From: Candidatus Gastranaerophilales bacterium
GTDB lineage: Bacteria; Cyanobacteriota; Vampirovibrionia; Gastranaerophilales; Gastranaerophilaceae
DNA: 49,617 nt
Reading direction: 5' to 3'
NCBI GenBank assembly: GCA_944324865.1
Contig: CALUXW010000009.1
Location: 1 to 49,617 of the forward strand
The first letter of the stretch is position 1. Each line of letters begins with the position of its first letter. The notes below the pieces were generated by a model. It saw only the letters and a list, made by a program, of their open reading frames with translations, ran no database searches and was not told the DNA's origin. Below, piece after piece: positions 15,566-24,027 of this stretch. The position numbers were made by a program, and so were the translations under genes.

Positions 15566-16999
15566 TTACGGATTGTAATTTTTAAGTATTTCGCTTTTGG
15601 AGATTATTCCGCTGTCAAAGAGCATTTGTACTTGTGCTATATTATAACGTATAATCGAATTTACGAGTTCTATTCTTGTTCTTGTTTTGAATGTTTGAGC
15701 TTGTATTACATCTATTAATATACCTTCGCCCGCATCTAGTCTTAATTCTGCCAGCTTGACACTTTGTGCCGCATATTCTGTTTGCTCGTCTGAAATTTTA
15801 ATCCTGTCCTTTGAAATTTTTGATTCATAATAATCTTTTAATATACTTTCTTTTATATCTCTTAACGATTGCTCTAACTCGACTATATTTTTGTCAATCT
15901 CTGCTTGCTTTGCTTTTGCTTGAGTGAGTGTTCCAAATCCCATATTTTGTCCTAAATTCCAATCAACATACGCACCAAGAACAATGGCAGGTCCTAAGCC
16001 TACTTTTGCTGTACCTTGCCACTGTTCTTGTGCTATTAATCTTGGTTTTGGTACAAATTGTGTATAAATCATTTTCTTTTGTTCTTTTAATGCCTGAATT
16101 TCTAATCGCATTCTTTTGACATCTTCTCTGTATAAAAAAGCTTGATTATATAAATCATCTATTGTTTTATTTTCTTCTATTAAAGTGTAAACCCGTGCTT
16201 CCATTTCAATTGGCATTAAGCATGTTGTAATTTCAACACCCATAATATTTGCAAGTTTTGCTTGTGCAAGTCTGAATGCTTGCATTGCATCTAGTAAATT
16301 TTGTTTAGCTTGCGCAAGTTCTGTTTTGGATCGAATAACGTCAAATTTTGTGCCTAAACCTGCATTCATAAGGTTTTCTGTTTGTACTAACTGTGCACAT
16401 CTTTCTTTGTAATTTCTTTGATAAATTTCTATATCTAATTTTGCTTTTAAAAGTTCATAGTAGTATTGTGTACAATATAGTAATACTTCACTTCTTGTAA
16501 AATCTAAATTATGTCTTTGTGCAAATTTTATATTCTTCTTTGAAAGTGCTTCAAATATTTGTTCTCCGCCTTTTGTTAAATAATGTGTGCCTCTGACATA
16601 TACAGATAAGGCTAGCTCATTAAAATTCTCAAGCAAGGCTGCACCTACAAGTACTTGTCCGCTGTAATATACAGAGTAGTTGCTGACACTTAAATCCGGT
16701 AAAAAATTTGTTAAAGAATTTTTATATTCCCACTTTGCTTTTTTGTATTCATATTCTGCTCTTTTTAAATAAAAGTTGTACACAAGAGCTATTTCTAAAC
16801 ATTCTTTTAAATTTACATAAACAGGATCATCTCCTAAGTAATTTTTTACTTCTTCCTCAACATTCAAGTCTTTCAGACAGTCGTTAAAACCACTGCTCAT
16901 GTCTATATCTGCATCAACCTGTTTATCTTCAGAATAGCCGGTTGAACAACTATAAAAATATAATGTTATCAAAAAAAGTATAGCTATAATTTTTTTCAT
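15566..16999 (-). CDS. TolC-family outer-membrane factor
   Basis: 477-residue outer-membrane efflux/secretion channel family protein. It has an N-terminal signal (MKKIIAILFLITLYFYSC) with a Cys at residue 18 that could be a poor lipobox. Two repeats of long amphipathic helices follow, typical of the TolC periplasmic tunnel: AEYEYKKAKWEYKNSL near the start and LAELRLDAGEGILIDVIQAQ near the end. The segment GTKFDVIRSKTELAQAKQNL is the equivalent in the first repeat. No inner-membrane pump or membrane-fusion protein is adjacent, so the partner is unknown. An in-frame TTG start at 17017 is possible; neither start has a clear ribosome binding site. This gene supports a Gram-negative envelope. Confidence 0.87.
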   Translation of the reverse strand: MKKIIAILFLITLYFYSCSTGYSEDKQVDADIDMSSGFNDCLKDLNVEEEVKNYLGDDPVYVNLKECLEIALVYNFYLKRAEYEYKKAKWEYKNSLTNFLPDLSVSNYSVYYSGQVLVGAALLENFNELALSVYVRGTHYLTKGGEQIFEALSKKNIKFAQRHNLDFTRSEVLLYCTQYYYELLKAKLDIEIYQRNYKERCAQLVQTENLMNAGLGTKFDVIRSKTELAQAKQNLLDAMQAFRLAQAKLANIMGVEITTCLMPIEMEARVYTLIEENKTIDDLYNQAFLYREDVKRMRLEIQALKEQKKMIYTQFVPKPRLIAQEQWQGTAKVGLGPAIVLGAYVDWNLGQNMGFGTLTQAKAKQAEIDKNIVELEQSLRDIKESILKDYYESKISKDRIKISDEQTEYAAQSVKLAELRLDAGEGILIDVIQAQTFKTRTRIELVNSIIRYNIAQVQMLFDSGIISKSEILKNYNP

Positions 17000-17057
17000 A
17001 TTATAAAGATTAATCAAATTTTATGCAAAAAATAATAAGCTTTATGGGCTAATACTT

Positions 17058-17086
17058 TTGTGATAAATTATTTCTGTAGTTATAAT
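17058..17086 (+). promoter_or_regulatory. Predicted valS promoter
   Basis: TTGTGA (17058-17063), 17-base spacer, TATAAT (17081-17086). The predicted start is about 17093, only 6 bases before the ATG, so the leader is extremely short. Confidence 0.65.
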
Positions 17087-17098
17087 CACGAGGACAAA

Positions 17099-19711
17099 AT
17101 GGATAATTCACAAGCTCAAAATATGGCAACAACATACAATGCTAGAGAAGTTGAAAAAGATATTTATAAATTTTGGGAGGACAATGATTGCTTTAAAGCA
17201 GATAATAGATCTAAAAAAGTTCCTTATTCAATTGTTATTCCTCCTCCAAATGTGACAGGTGTCTTACATATGGGGCATGCTCTGGACGGTACTTTGCAAG
17301 ATATTTTAACCAGATACCACAGGATGTGTGGCTATGAAGCTCTTTGGCTGCCCGGGTGTGACCATGCAGGAATTGCAACTCAGAATGTTGTTGAAAAGCA
17401 GCTTGCAAAAGAAGGAAAAACTCGTCATGATTTAGGTCGGGAAGATTTTGTTAAGTTGACTTGGGATTGGGCAAATGATCATAAAAGTAAAATCTTAAAC
17501 CAATTTAAAAAATTGGGTGCATCTTTTGACTTGTCACGTGCTCGTTTCACCCTTGACGAAGGTTGTTCGCGTGCAGTTAAAAAGGTATTTGTTGATTTAT
17601 ATAATAAGGGTTTAATTTACAAAGGTTCATATATTGTAAATTGGTGTCCTCGTTGCCAAAGTGCGATTTCTGATATTGAAACCCAATATGAAAATGAAGA
17701 TGGCAAACTTTGGGAAATATCTTACCCGTTAAAAGATGAAATGGGTGCCATTGTTATTGCCACAACTCGCCCTGAAACGATGTTTGGGGATGTTGCTGTT
17801 GCTGTTAATCCAAAGGATTATAAGTATAAAGATTTAATAGGCAAAAAGTGTGTTATTCCTCTCACAGGTCGCGAAATCCCCATCATTGCCGATGAATATG
17901 TAGACAAAAGTTTTGGTACAGGAGCTCTCAAAATTACTCCTGCACATGACCCTAATGACTTTGAAGTTGGTAGGCGCCATAATTTAAAATCTATAAAAGT
18001 AATTGATGAACAAGGTAGAATGATTGCATGTAGTGAAGTTCACCCTGAACTTCATGGTAGAGACAGATACGACGCACGTGAGCGCACTTTAAGAATGTTG
18101 AAAGATCATCAAGTCTTAGTAAAAATTACTGATCATCCTCACTCTGTGGGTAAGTGTCAGCGATGCAATACCACGATTGAACCTCTTTTATCCGAACAAT
18201 GGTTTGTCAAAATGGAGCCGCTTGCTCGTGCTGCAATTGATAAGGTTAAAGATGGATCAATTAAATTTGTTCCTTCCCGTTGGGAAAAGAATTATTTAAT
18301 GTGGATGGAAAATATTCGTGATTGGTGTATTTCTCGCCAGCTCTGGTGGGGACATCAAATTCCAGCGTATTATCATATAAAAACAGGCGAAATGGTTGTT
18401 GCACTTGAAAATCCTGATCCTGAAAATTATAGACAAGATACAGATGTTTTAGATACTTGGTTTTCCTCAGGTCTGTGGCCCTTTGAAACTATGGGGTGGC
18501 CGGATGTTGACAGTGATGATTTTAAGAAATTTTATCCGACAACAACACTTGTTACGGGTTTTGATATAATTTTCTTTTGGGTTGCAAGAATGATTACTAT
18601 GGGTTTGGAATTTACCAAAAAACCTCCATTTTCTACTGTTTATATTCACGGGCTTATAAGAGATGAAAACGGACAAAAAATGTCCAAATCTAAAGGTAAT
18701 ACTATAGACCCTGTTGAAATTATCGAAAAGTATGGGTGTGATGCAATGCGTTTTACATTAACGTCGCTATGTACTTATGGCGGGCAAGACATAAAGCTGT
18801 CAAATGAAAGATTTGAGTATGGAAGAAATTTTGCAAATAAAATTTGGAATGCCTCTCGTTTTGTTTTAATGAATTTGACAAAATCCGGTAATGATTTAAA
18901 TTTAGATACTTCAAAATTTACCATTGCTGACAAATGGATATTAAATGCCTTAAATAATGTTGTAAAAGAGGTAAATGAAAATATTAAAAACTATAGAATT
19001 GGAGAAGTTGCTTCAATTCTATACGATTTCTTTTGGAATTATTATTGTGATTGGTATGTCGAGCTTTCTAAAATAGAAAAAAATGAGTCAGTTTTGACAT
19101 ACGTACTTGAACAGTCCTTAAAATTGTTACATCCCATTATGCCGCATATAACTGAAAAAATTTGGCAAATGATGCCTGTGGATAAAAAGTGTGTCGCATT
19201 GATGAAATCAGAATTTCCAAAATTTAAGACCGAATTCAGCTTTGCAAGTGAATCAGAACAAATGGAAATGGTTTTTGAGGTGATAAAATCACTTAGGAAT
19301 TTGCGTGCAGATTTTAATATCCCCGCGGGGGCAAAAATCAATATAAAAATTGATGGTGACAGTGTTTTGTTTGAAAAAATAATTCCTTACATTAAAAGAC
19401 TTGCCCATGTTCAAAATGTTGAGTTTGTTAAAGATAATATAGAAACCAAGCATTGTGCATACTGTACTGTTGCAGATACAAAAATAATTGTGCCACTTGA
19501 GGGAATAATTGACATAGAAAAAGAAGTAGAACGTCAAAATAAAAAAATCCAAAAATTTGAAAATGAATTAAAATCTCTACTTTCCAGATTAAACAACGAA
19601 AAATTTGTTTTGTCTGCACCAAAAGAAGTTGTTGAGCAAACTAAGACAAGAGCTGACGAAATAAAAACAGAAATTGAAACAATAAGGCTGCTTGTTGAAA
19701 AATTATCATAA
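17099..19711 (+). CDS. valS: Valyl-tRNA synthetase
   Basis: 870-residue class Ia aminoacyl-tRNA synthetase charging tRNA-Val. The HIGH-type motif is HMGH at residues 57-60 in PPPNVTGVLHMGH. The editing domain begins around TTRPETMFGDVAV, KMSKS is at residues 527-531, and the C-terminal part ends in a coiled-coil arm (about 805-870) typical of ValRS. I chose ATG 17099 because GAGG at 17090-17093 precedes it; an in-frame GTG at 17060 lies inside the promoter. No T-box leader is visible. It is followed by a bidirectional terminator. Confidence 0.98.
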   Translation: MDNSQAQNMATTYNAREVEKDIYKFWEDNDCFKADNRSKKVPYSIVIPPPNVTGVLHMGHALDGTLQDILTRYHRMCGYEALWLPGCDHAGIATQNVVEKQLAKEGKTRHDLGREDFVKLTWDWANDHKSKILNQFKKLGASFDLSRARFTLDEGCSRAVKKVFVDLYNKGLIYKGSYIVNWCPRCQSAISDIETQYENEDGKLWEISYPLKDEMGAIVIATTRPETMFGDVAVAVNPKDYKYKDLIGKKCVIPLTGREIPIIADEYVDKSFGTGALKITPAHDPNDFEVGRRHNLKSIKVIDEQGRMIACSEVHPELHGRDRYDARERTLRMLKDHQVLVKITDHPHSVGKCQRCNTTIEPLLSEQWFVKMEPLARAAIDKVKDGSIKFVPSRWEKNYLMWMENIRDWCISRQLWWGHQIPAYYHIKTGEMVVALENPDPENYRQDTDVLDTWFSSGLWPFETMGWPDVDSDDFKKFYPTTTLVTGFDIIFFWVARMITMGLEFTKKPPFSTVYIHGLIRDENGQKMSKSKGNTIDPVEIIEKYGCDAMRFTLTSLCTYGGQDIKLSNERFEYGRNFANKIWNASRFVLMNLTKSGNDLNLDTSKFTIADKWILNALNNVVKEVNENIKNYRIGEVASILYDFFWNYYCDWYVELSKIEKNESVLTYVLEQSLKLLHPIMPHITEKIWQMMPVDKKCVALMKSEFPKFKTEFSFASESEQMEMVFEVIKSLRNLRADFNIPAGAKINIKIDGDSVLFEKIIPYIKRLAHVQNVEFVKDNIETKHCAYCTVADTKIIVPLEGIIDIEKEVERQNKKIQKFENELKSLLSRLNNEKFVLSAPKEVVEQTKTRADEIKTEIETIRLLVEKLS

Positions 19712-19714
19712 TAA

Positions 19715-19735
19715 AACCGCCCGATTAGGGCGGTT
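19715..19735. terminator. Bidirectional terminator between valS and the Cys-rich gene
   Basis: AACCGCCC and GGGCGGTT form a perfect 8-bp stem with a 5-base loop, followed by ATTTTATTT on the plus strand and preceded by TTTTAT when read on the minus strand. It separates two convergent genes. Confidence 0.85.
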
Positions 19736-19738
19736 ATT

Positions 19739-20362
19739 TTATTTATTGCCACAAGCACTATACATTTTGCATCCGCAATCACAAGGGAAATGAGGCTGCA
19801 TACAATATTTTACCAATTGTTTCATTTTTTTCTTTTCCATACGGTTAAATCTGTTGTAGCATTTTATTTGATCTTTGCAAAGTTGCGCCTTAATTTCTTT
19901 TGAGAAGCATTTATATTGTTCTTTTGCTTCGCTTCTAATGTCTTTAAGCTCATCTTTTTGTGCTTTGATATCTGAACTTGATGCACAATTGTTAATCATT
20001 TGGCAAAGTTTTTCTTGTCTGCATTGTGCTTGATCGTGCAAAATTTGCATTTGATTTTTGTATTTGTCATAAATGCACTCTACTGCAGAATCTTGCTGTG
20101 GGCTAAGACATAACACTTTTTTCATTTGTGCAAATTGGTTGTCGAAAAAGCATTCATTATCGCTTTTTGCATCATTGCAAGTTGATTTTTCGCAAGGTGT
20201 TTCGCATTTTTCCTTATCACAACCTTTTGGTACTTGGTATTGTTTGCAATCTTGATTGCAAGTTTGTTTGGTTTGGCATGGTACATTTATGCTGCAGGGT
20301 GCTGCAAAGGTGCAGTTGCATATAAACACTGTTGCTGCCAACATTAGTAAAGTTTTTTTCAT
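19739..20362 (-). CDS. Cysteine-rich secreted protein, Spy/CpxP-like helical core
   Basis: 207-residue protein with a typical signal peptide (MKKTLLMLAATVFICNCTFA, cleaved near residue 20). The predicted mature protein has about 22 cysteines, many in the first 70 residues (QTCNQDCK, KEKCETPCEKSTC) and at the end (CDCGCKMYSACGNK). The middle (about 75-185) is helical: LCLSPQQDSAVECIYDKY resembles the LTxxQ start of Spy/CpxP-type periplasmic chaperones, followed by charged helices with evenly spaced Cys. It probably forms many disulfides or binds metals. It stands alone. Spy-like assignment is tentative; the extreme Cys content is unusual for that family. Confidence 0.7.
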   Translation of the reverse strand: MKKTLLMLAATVFICNCTFAAPCSINVPCQTKQTCNQDCKQYQVPKGCDKEKCETPCEKSTCNDAKSDNECFFDNQFAQMKKVLCLSPQQDSAVECIYDKYKNQMQILHDQAQCRQEKLCQMINNCASSSDIKAQKDELKDIRSEAKEQYKCFSKEIKAQLCKDQIKCYNRFNRMEKKKMKQLVKYCMQPHFPCDCGCKMYSACGNK

Positions 20363-20467
20363 AGTATTCCCTTTCTTGTGTATAGTTTAAATATTATATG
20401 AATTTTGAATTTTTAAAAAACCCAACAGGCTATGTATATGTGGATAAATTTTTTTAAAAAAAAGTAT

Positions 20468-20496
20468 TTGACGAAGAAATTTGTTCTTGTTATATT
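20468..20496 (+). promoter_or_regulatory. Predicted promoter upstream of tRNA-Lys(TTT)
   Basis: TTGACG (20468-20473), 17-base spacer, TATATT (20491-20496). The predicted start is near 20503, so the precursor would carry a roughly 140-base leader holding the tRNA-derived repeats at 20543-20615. The 283 bases between the Cys-rich gene and tRNA-Lys contain this promoter and those repeats, and no coding frame I can support. Confidence 0.6.
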
Positions 20497-20542
20497 GAAT
20501 AAGCAGTGAGGAATTATTTTCCCGTTTTTGCAAATTGATATT

Positions 20543-20615
20543 GCATCTGTAGCTCACAAATAAACGAGCGTAGCGAGGTTAGCGGCATAGTCCGCACAAA
20601 CTACCTGCTGAGCTA
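20543..20615 (+). repeat. tRNA-Lys-derived direct and inverted fragments
   Basis: Bases 20543-20556 (GCATCTGTAGCTCA) copy the first 14 bases of tRNA-Lys(TTT) with one change. Bases 20601-20615 (CTACCTGCTGAGCTA) are the exact reverse complement of its D-arm (20653-20667). Within the unit TAGCTCA and TGAGCTA can pair, enclosing a GCGG/CCGC hairpin (20582-20585 with 20592-20595). The intervening sequence is GC-richer than its surroundings. Confidence 0.75.
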
Positions 20616-20645
20616 TAGAAATGAAAATTGAATAAAATGTAATTT

Positions 20646-20718
20646 GCGTCTGTAGCTCAGCAGGTAGAGCACTCCCCTTTTAAGGGATAGGTCGCGCGTT
20701 CGAATCGCGCCAGACGCA
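20646..20718 (+). tRNA. tRNA-Lys(TTT)
   Basis: 73-base cloverleaf: acceptor GCGTCTG/CAGACGC, D-arm GCTC...GAGC, anticodon loop CTTTTAA (anticodon TTT), T-arm GCGCG TTCGAAT CGCGC, discriminator A. CCA is not encoded. A T-rich stretch follows. Confidence 0.96.
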
Positions 20719-20809
20719 TTTTTTGTATTATAGTATGCCATAACATTGTGATTAGATTTAATGCAATACAAATTTGCAAGTAGTTGGCAAAGTAGCTCCA
20801 GTTAATTTA

Positions 20810-20837
20810 TTGTGTTAATAAATGCTTACATTATAAG
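20810..20837 (+). promoter_or_regulatory. Predicted promoter of tRNA-Ala
   Basis: TTGTGT (20810-20815), 16-base spacer, TATAAG (20832-20837), about 17 bases before the mature tRNA-Ala 5' end. Confidence 0.5.
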
Positions 20838-20853
20838 CAATTGGTATTTTTAT

Positions 20854-20926
20854 GGGGCGTTGGCGCAGTTGGTAGCGCACGACACTGGCAGTGTCGGGGT
20901 CAGGGGTTCAAATCCCCTACGCTCCA
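20854..20926 (+). tRNA. tRNA-Ala(GGC)
   Basis: 73-base cloverleaf: acceptor GGGGCGT/ACGCTCC with the G3:U70 pair that identifies tRNA-Ala, D-arm GCGC...GCGC, anticodon stem CGACA/TGTCG, loop CTGGCAG (anticodon GGC), T-arm AGGGG TTCAAAT CCCCT, discriminator A. CCA is not encoded. Confidence 0.96.
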
Positions 20927-21003
20927 ATTTATATGATAATTTTATCTAATAAGCAGACAAAAATATTTATGTTTGTGTTTTTTACATGCATAAGGAGATT
21001 AAT

Positions 21004-21456
21004 ATGAATACTCAGCCTGTGTCTTTTGGTAAAACAATTAAAGTAAATTCATCTTTGCGTAATGCGGAAATAATATCAATGAGCGTTAATGGTAAATATA
21101 CAGGCTATATTAGTTATATAAGCAGTCTTGCAGCCAAATGCCTGTTTGACGATACAAATACTTGTGAAGCAATTACGGTAACCTTGGGTGAGAATGGTGG
21201 AAATTATATATTGAGCGGCCATGAGGCAAAAATTGCAAAACAATTACATTCGAGGTTACTGAATTCTTTGGATTTTTCGCATAGGTTTTTTGAGTCTGAT
21301 ATTATTTCAAAAATTGCTTCTAAGGTTGCAATTAACGAGTATGGTAATAATTTAAAAAGGTTAATTTATCTTACCGAGGAACCATATTCTCTTGATGTAA
21401 AAATGGACAATTTAAATGAGAAAATTGATTCCATAACTGTTAATTTTAAGGCATAA
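21004..21456 (+). CDS. Hypothetical small protein with N-terminal SFG motif
   Basis: 150-residue soluble protein beginning MNTQPVSFGKTIKVNSS. No domain is recognised. The body alternates beta-prone stretches with a helical region (about residues 75-125), and a GENGGNYILSGHEAKIAKQL segment is notable. ATG 21004 is chosen because AAGGAG (20992-20997) lies 6 bases upstream; the earlier ATG at 20986 lacks such a site. The PVSFGKT start resembles short motifs in other proteins of this window (see findings). It sits alone between tRNA-Ala and ugd. Confidence 0.72.
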   Translation: MNTQPVSFGKTIKVNSSLRNAEIISMSVNGKYTGYISYISSLAAKCLFDDTNTCEAITVTLGENGGNYILSGHEAKIAKQLHSRLLNSLDFSHRFFESDIISKIASKVAINEYGNNLKRLIYLTEEPYSLDVKMDNLNEKIDSITVNFKA

Positions 21457-21485
21457 TTATTTATTTTTGCTTTATAGTTTTTGGC

Positions 21486-21514
21486 TTGAAGATAATTTTT
21501 TAATGTTCTATACT
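21486..21514 (+). promoter_or_regulatory. Predicted ugd promoter
   Basis: TTGAAG (21486-21491), 17-base spacer, TATACT (21509-21514). The predicted leader is about 40 bases long and ends with the GGGGAG ribosome binding site. Confidence 0.5.
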
Positions 21515-21560
21515 TGTTTTATAGGTATAAATTCTTTTAGGCTAAATTAAGGGGAGCAAT

Positions 21561-22862
21561 ATGCAAATTTCGGTTATCGGCACGGGTTATGTTGGTTTAG
21601 TTGTCGGCGCTTGTTTGGCTGATATGGGAAACCAAGTTATATGTGTTGATAATAATCTCGAAAAGCTTAAAATGCTTAACAATGCCGTAATGCCAATTTA
21701 CGAGCCCGGGTTAGAAGAACTTGTTAAATCAAATATGAAAGAAAACAGATTAAAATTCAGTGCTGATATTGATCATGCAGTCAAGAATTCACAGGTTTGT
21801 TTTATAGCTGTTGGTACTCCACAAGGAGAAGATGGTTCTGCCGATTTAAAACATGTTATGCAAGTAATAAAATCTATTGCAAAATCCATGGATGGGTATA
21901 AGTTAATAGTTGAAAAATCAACTGTGCCTGTTGGTACTGCAGAAAAAATGTCAAATATTATAAAGGAAATTACTAATCACCCATTCGACATTGTTTCAAA
22001 TCCGGAGTTTTTAAAACAAGGTAATGCAGTAGATGATTTTCTTCATCCGGACAGAGTTATTATAGGCTCGAATTCACCAAAGGCAACAAAGATAATGCGT
22101 GATATTTATGCTCCATTTTTTAGGACTGGTGACAGAGTTATTGTAATGGATGTAAAGTCTGCAGAAATGACAAAGTATGCTTCAAACTCTTTTCTTGCAA
22201 CAAAAATATCATTTATGAACGAAATTGCAAACCTTTGCGAAGAAGTAGGTGCAGACGTAGAAATGGTTCGAATAGGAATGTCATCAGACAACAGAATAGG
22301 CAATAAGTTCTTGTTTCCGGGTTTAGGATATGGCGGTAGTTGTTTTCCAAAAGATGTAAGGGCATTAATTAAATTAGGTTATGAGCATAACCTCGAGATG
22401 AGTATTGTTTCAGCCGTTGAGAAAATAAATGTGAGACAAAGACAAATTTTCATCAATAAAATTATAGATAGGTTTGGTTTTGATTTATCAAATATTAATT
22501 TTGGCATTTGGGGTCTATCTTTCAAACCACAAACTAATGATATGAGGGAAGCACCTTCAATTACAATTATAAATAAATTATTGGAAAAGGGTGCAAAGGT
22601 TAAAGCATTTGATCCAAAGGCAATGGAAAATGCAAAAATTTATTTTAACAATAAAATAGTATATGTAAATAGTGCCTATGAAGCAGTAGAAGATGTAGAT
22701 TGCTTACTCTTATTGACAGAGTGGAATGAATTCAGACGTCCTGATTTTTTAAAAATCAAAGAGTTGATGAGAAAACAAATAATTTTTGATGGCAGAAATC
22801 AATATGATGCAAATACTTTGAATGAGCTTGGTTTTGAGTATCATCAAATAGGTAAAAAATAG
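21561..22862 (+). CDS. ugd: UDP-glucose 6-dehydrogenase
   Basis: 433-residue enzyme that oxidises UDP-glucose to UDP-glucuronate with two NAD+. It has the N-terminal NAD motif GTGYVGLVVGACLADMG, the EKSTVPVGT segment, VSNPEFLKQGNAVDDFLHPDR (quoted in part), and the catalytic Cys261 in GYGGSCFPKD. The C-terminal UDP-binding domain contains GLSFKPQTNDMREAPS. It provides an acidic sugar precursor for the surface-glycan genes that follow. It has a strong GGGGAG ribosome binding site. UDP-ManNAc dehydrogenase is a less likely alternative because the length and motifs fit Ugd/TuaD. Confidence 0.93.
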   Translation: MQISVIGTGYVGLVVGACLADMGNQVICVDNNLEKLKMLNNAVMPIYEPGLEELVKSNMKENRLKFSADIDHAVKNSQVCFIAVGTPQGEDGSADLKHVMQVIKSIAKSMDGYKLIVEKSTVPVGTAEKMSNIIKEITNHPFDIVSNPEFLKQGNAVDDFLHPDRVIIGSNSPKATKIMRDIYAPFFRTGDRVIVMDVKSAEMTKYASNSFLATKISFMNEIANLCEEVGADVEMVRIGMSSDNRIGNKFLFPGLGYGGSCFPKDVRALIKLGYEHNLEMSIVSAVEKINVRQRQIFINKIIDRFGFDLSNINFGIWGLSFKPQTNDMREAPSITIINKLLEKGAKVKAFDPKAMENAKIYFNNKIVYVNSAYEAVEDVDCLLLLTEWNEFRRPDFLKIKELMRKQIIFDGRNQYDANTLNELGFEYHQIGKK

Positions 22863-22877
22863 ATAAACTTTTTGATT

Positions 22878-23963
22878 TTAATATTTATTTACTACCCTCA
22901 CAACTTTACTTATTTCATCATCAGTCATAACAGGTGAAATAGGCAGACTTATTATTGTCCTATGTATTTTTTCCGTAACAGGATAAGACAAATGGTTCCA
23001 CTCCTTATAAGCCCCCTGTTTGTGCGGTGGTGTAGGATAGTGAATAATTGTTTGGATATTATTACTTTTTAAATACTCTTGAAATTCATCTCTGTTTTTT
23101 GTCCTAACGACAAAAACATGCCAAACGTGGGCTTTTTCGTCGTAAGTTTCAGGTAGAATAATTTTATCATTTTTTATATTTTCGCGATAAAATTTTGCAA
23201 TTTGGCTACGTTTTTGATTGTCTTTGTCTAAATATTTTAATTTAATGTCTAAAATCGCAGCTTGAATTTCATCCAGTCTTGAGTTTACACCTTTGTAAAT
23301 ATGATGATATTTTCTGTCAGAACCGTAATTTGCAATAGCTTTTATTTTTTTAAATAATTCTTCATCATTTGTTGTTATGGCTCCACCATCGCCCATACAC
23401 CCTAAATTCTTCCCCGGATAAAAGGAAAAGGCACTGGCATCAGAGAGGTTTCCCACTTTTTTATTATTATAGATTGCACCATGGGCTTGGGCGGAATCTT
23501 CAAAGACTTTTAAATTATATTTTTTAGCTAAATCCCATATTTTTTGCATTTGAACCGCTTGGCCATACAAGTGAACAACCATAATTGCTCTTGTATTTTT
23601 TGTTATTTTTTCTTCAATTAAATCAGGATTAATGTTATATGTATTTATATCAGGCTCGACAAGAACAGGCGTACATCCGTTTTGAGATATTGCCAAAATT
23701 GTCGCAATGTATGTATTTGCAGGGACAATTATTTCATCTCCAATGCTAAAACCGTTTGCTTTAATTATTAAATTTAAAGCATCTAAGCCATTTGCAACGC
23801 CTAAGGCGTATTTTGTACCACAGTATTTTGCAAAATTATTTGAAAATATTTCATTTTCTTCCCCCTGCAAATACCAACCTTTATCAAGGACTTTTTCAAT
23901 TCTTGAGTTTATTTCATTGCGAAAGCGATTATTTATCTTTTTAAGATCCAGGAAATTGATCAT
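22878..23963 (-). CDS. DegT/DnrJ/EryC1-family sugar aminotransferase
   Basis: 361-residue PLP-dependent sugar aminotransferase. The Schiff-base lysine is Lys185 in [15 protein letters not shown], and [10 protein letters not shown] carries the PLP-binding Asp. The sequence resembles 3-amino sugar transaminases of the FdtB/QdtB type (dTDP-3-keto-6-deoxyhexose substrates). A FdtA-like ketoisomerase is encoded at 33192-33593 in the same region, which fits a dTDP-Fuc3N or Qui3N pathway; rmlA/rmlB are not in the window. It follows the frameshifted glycosyltransferase on the same strand by 64 bases and ends 15 bases from ugd. Confidence 0.87.
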   Translation of the reverse strand: MINFLDLKKINNRFRNEINSRIEKVLDKGWYLQGEENEIFSNNFAKYCGTKYALGVANGLDALNLIIKANGFSIGDEIIVPANTYIATILAISQNGCTPVLVEPDINTYNINPDLIEEKITKNTRAIMVVHLYGQAVQMQKIWDLAKKYNLKVFEDSAQAHGAIYNNKKVGNLSDASAFSFYPGKNLGCMGDGGAITTNDEELFKKIKAIANYGSDRKYHHIYKGVNSRLDEIQAAILDIKLKYLDKDNQKRSQIAKFYRENIKNDKIILPETYDEKAHVWHVFVVRTKNRDEFQEYLKSNNIQTIIHYPTPPHKQGAYKEWNHLSYPVTEKIHRTIISLPISPVMTDDEISKVVRVVNKY

Positions 23964-24027
23964 TTTTACTCTGCTTATCTTTTGCTATTTTTATAATTTT
24001 ATATTGCTTAATAATTTAATGCAAATT

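Noticed and set aside
20439..20447. TGTGGATAA, a perfect DnaA-box sequence in an AT-rich gap
   Set aside because: Only a single box is present; another identical 9-mer lies inside the ATP-grasp gene (31859-31867). There is no cluster and no dnaA/dnaN nearby, so not an origin.
20783..20803. Possible third tRNA-like fragment (AAAGTAGCTCCAGTTAA) between tRNA-Lys and tRNA-Ala
   Set aside because: Similarity to a D-arm is short and imperfect; no acceptor, anticodon or T-arm follows.
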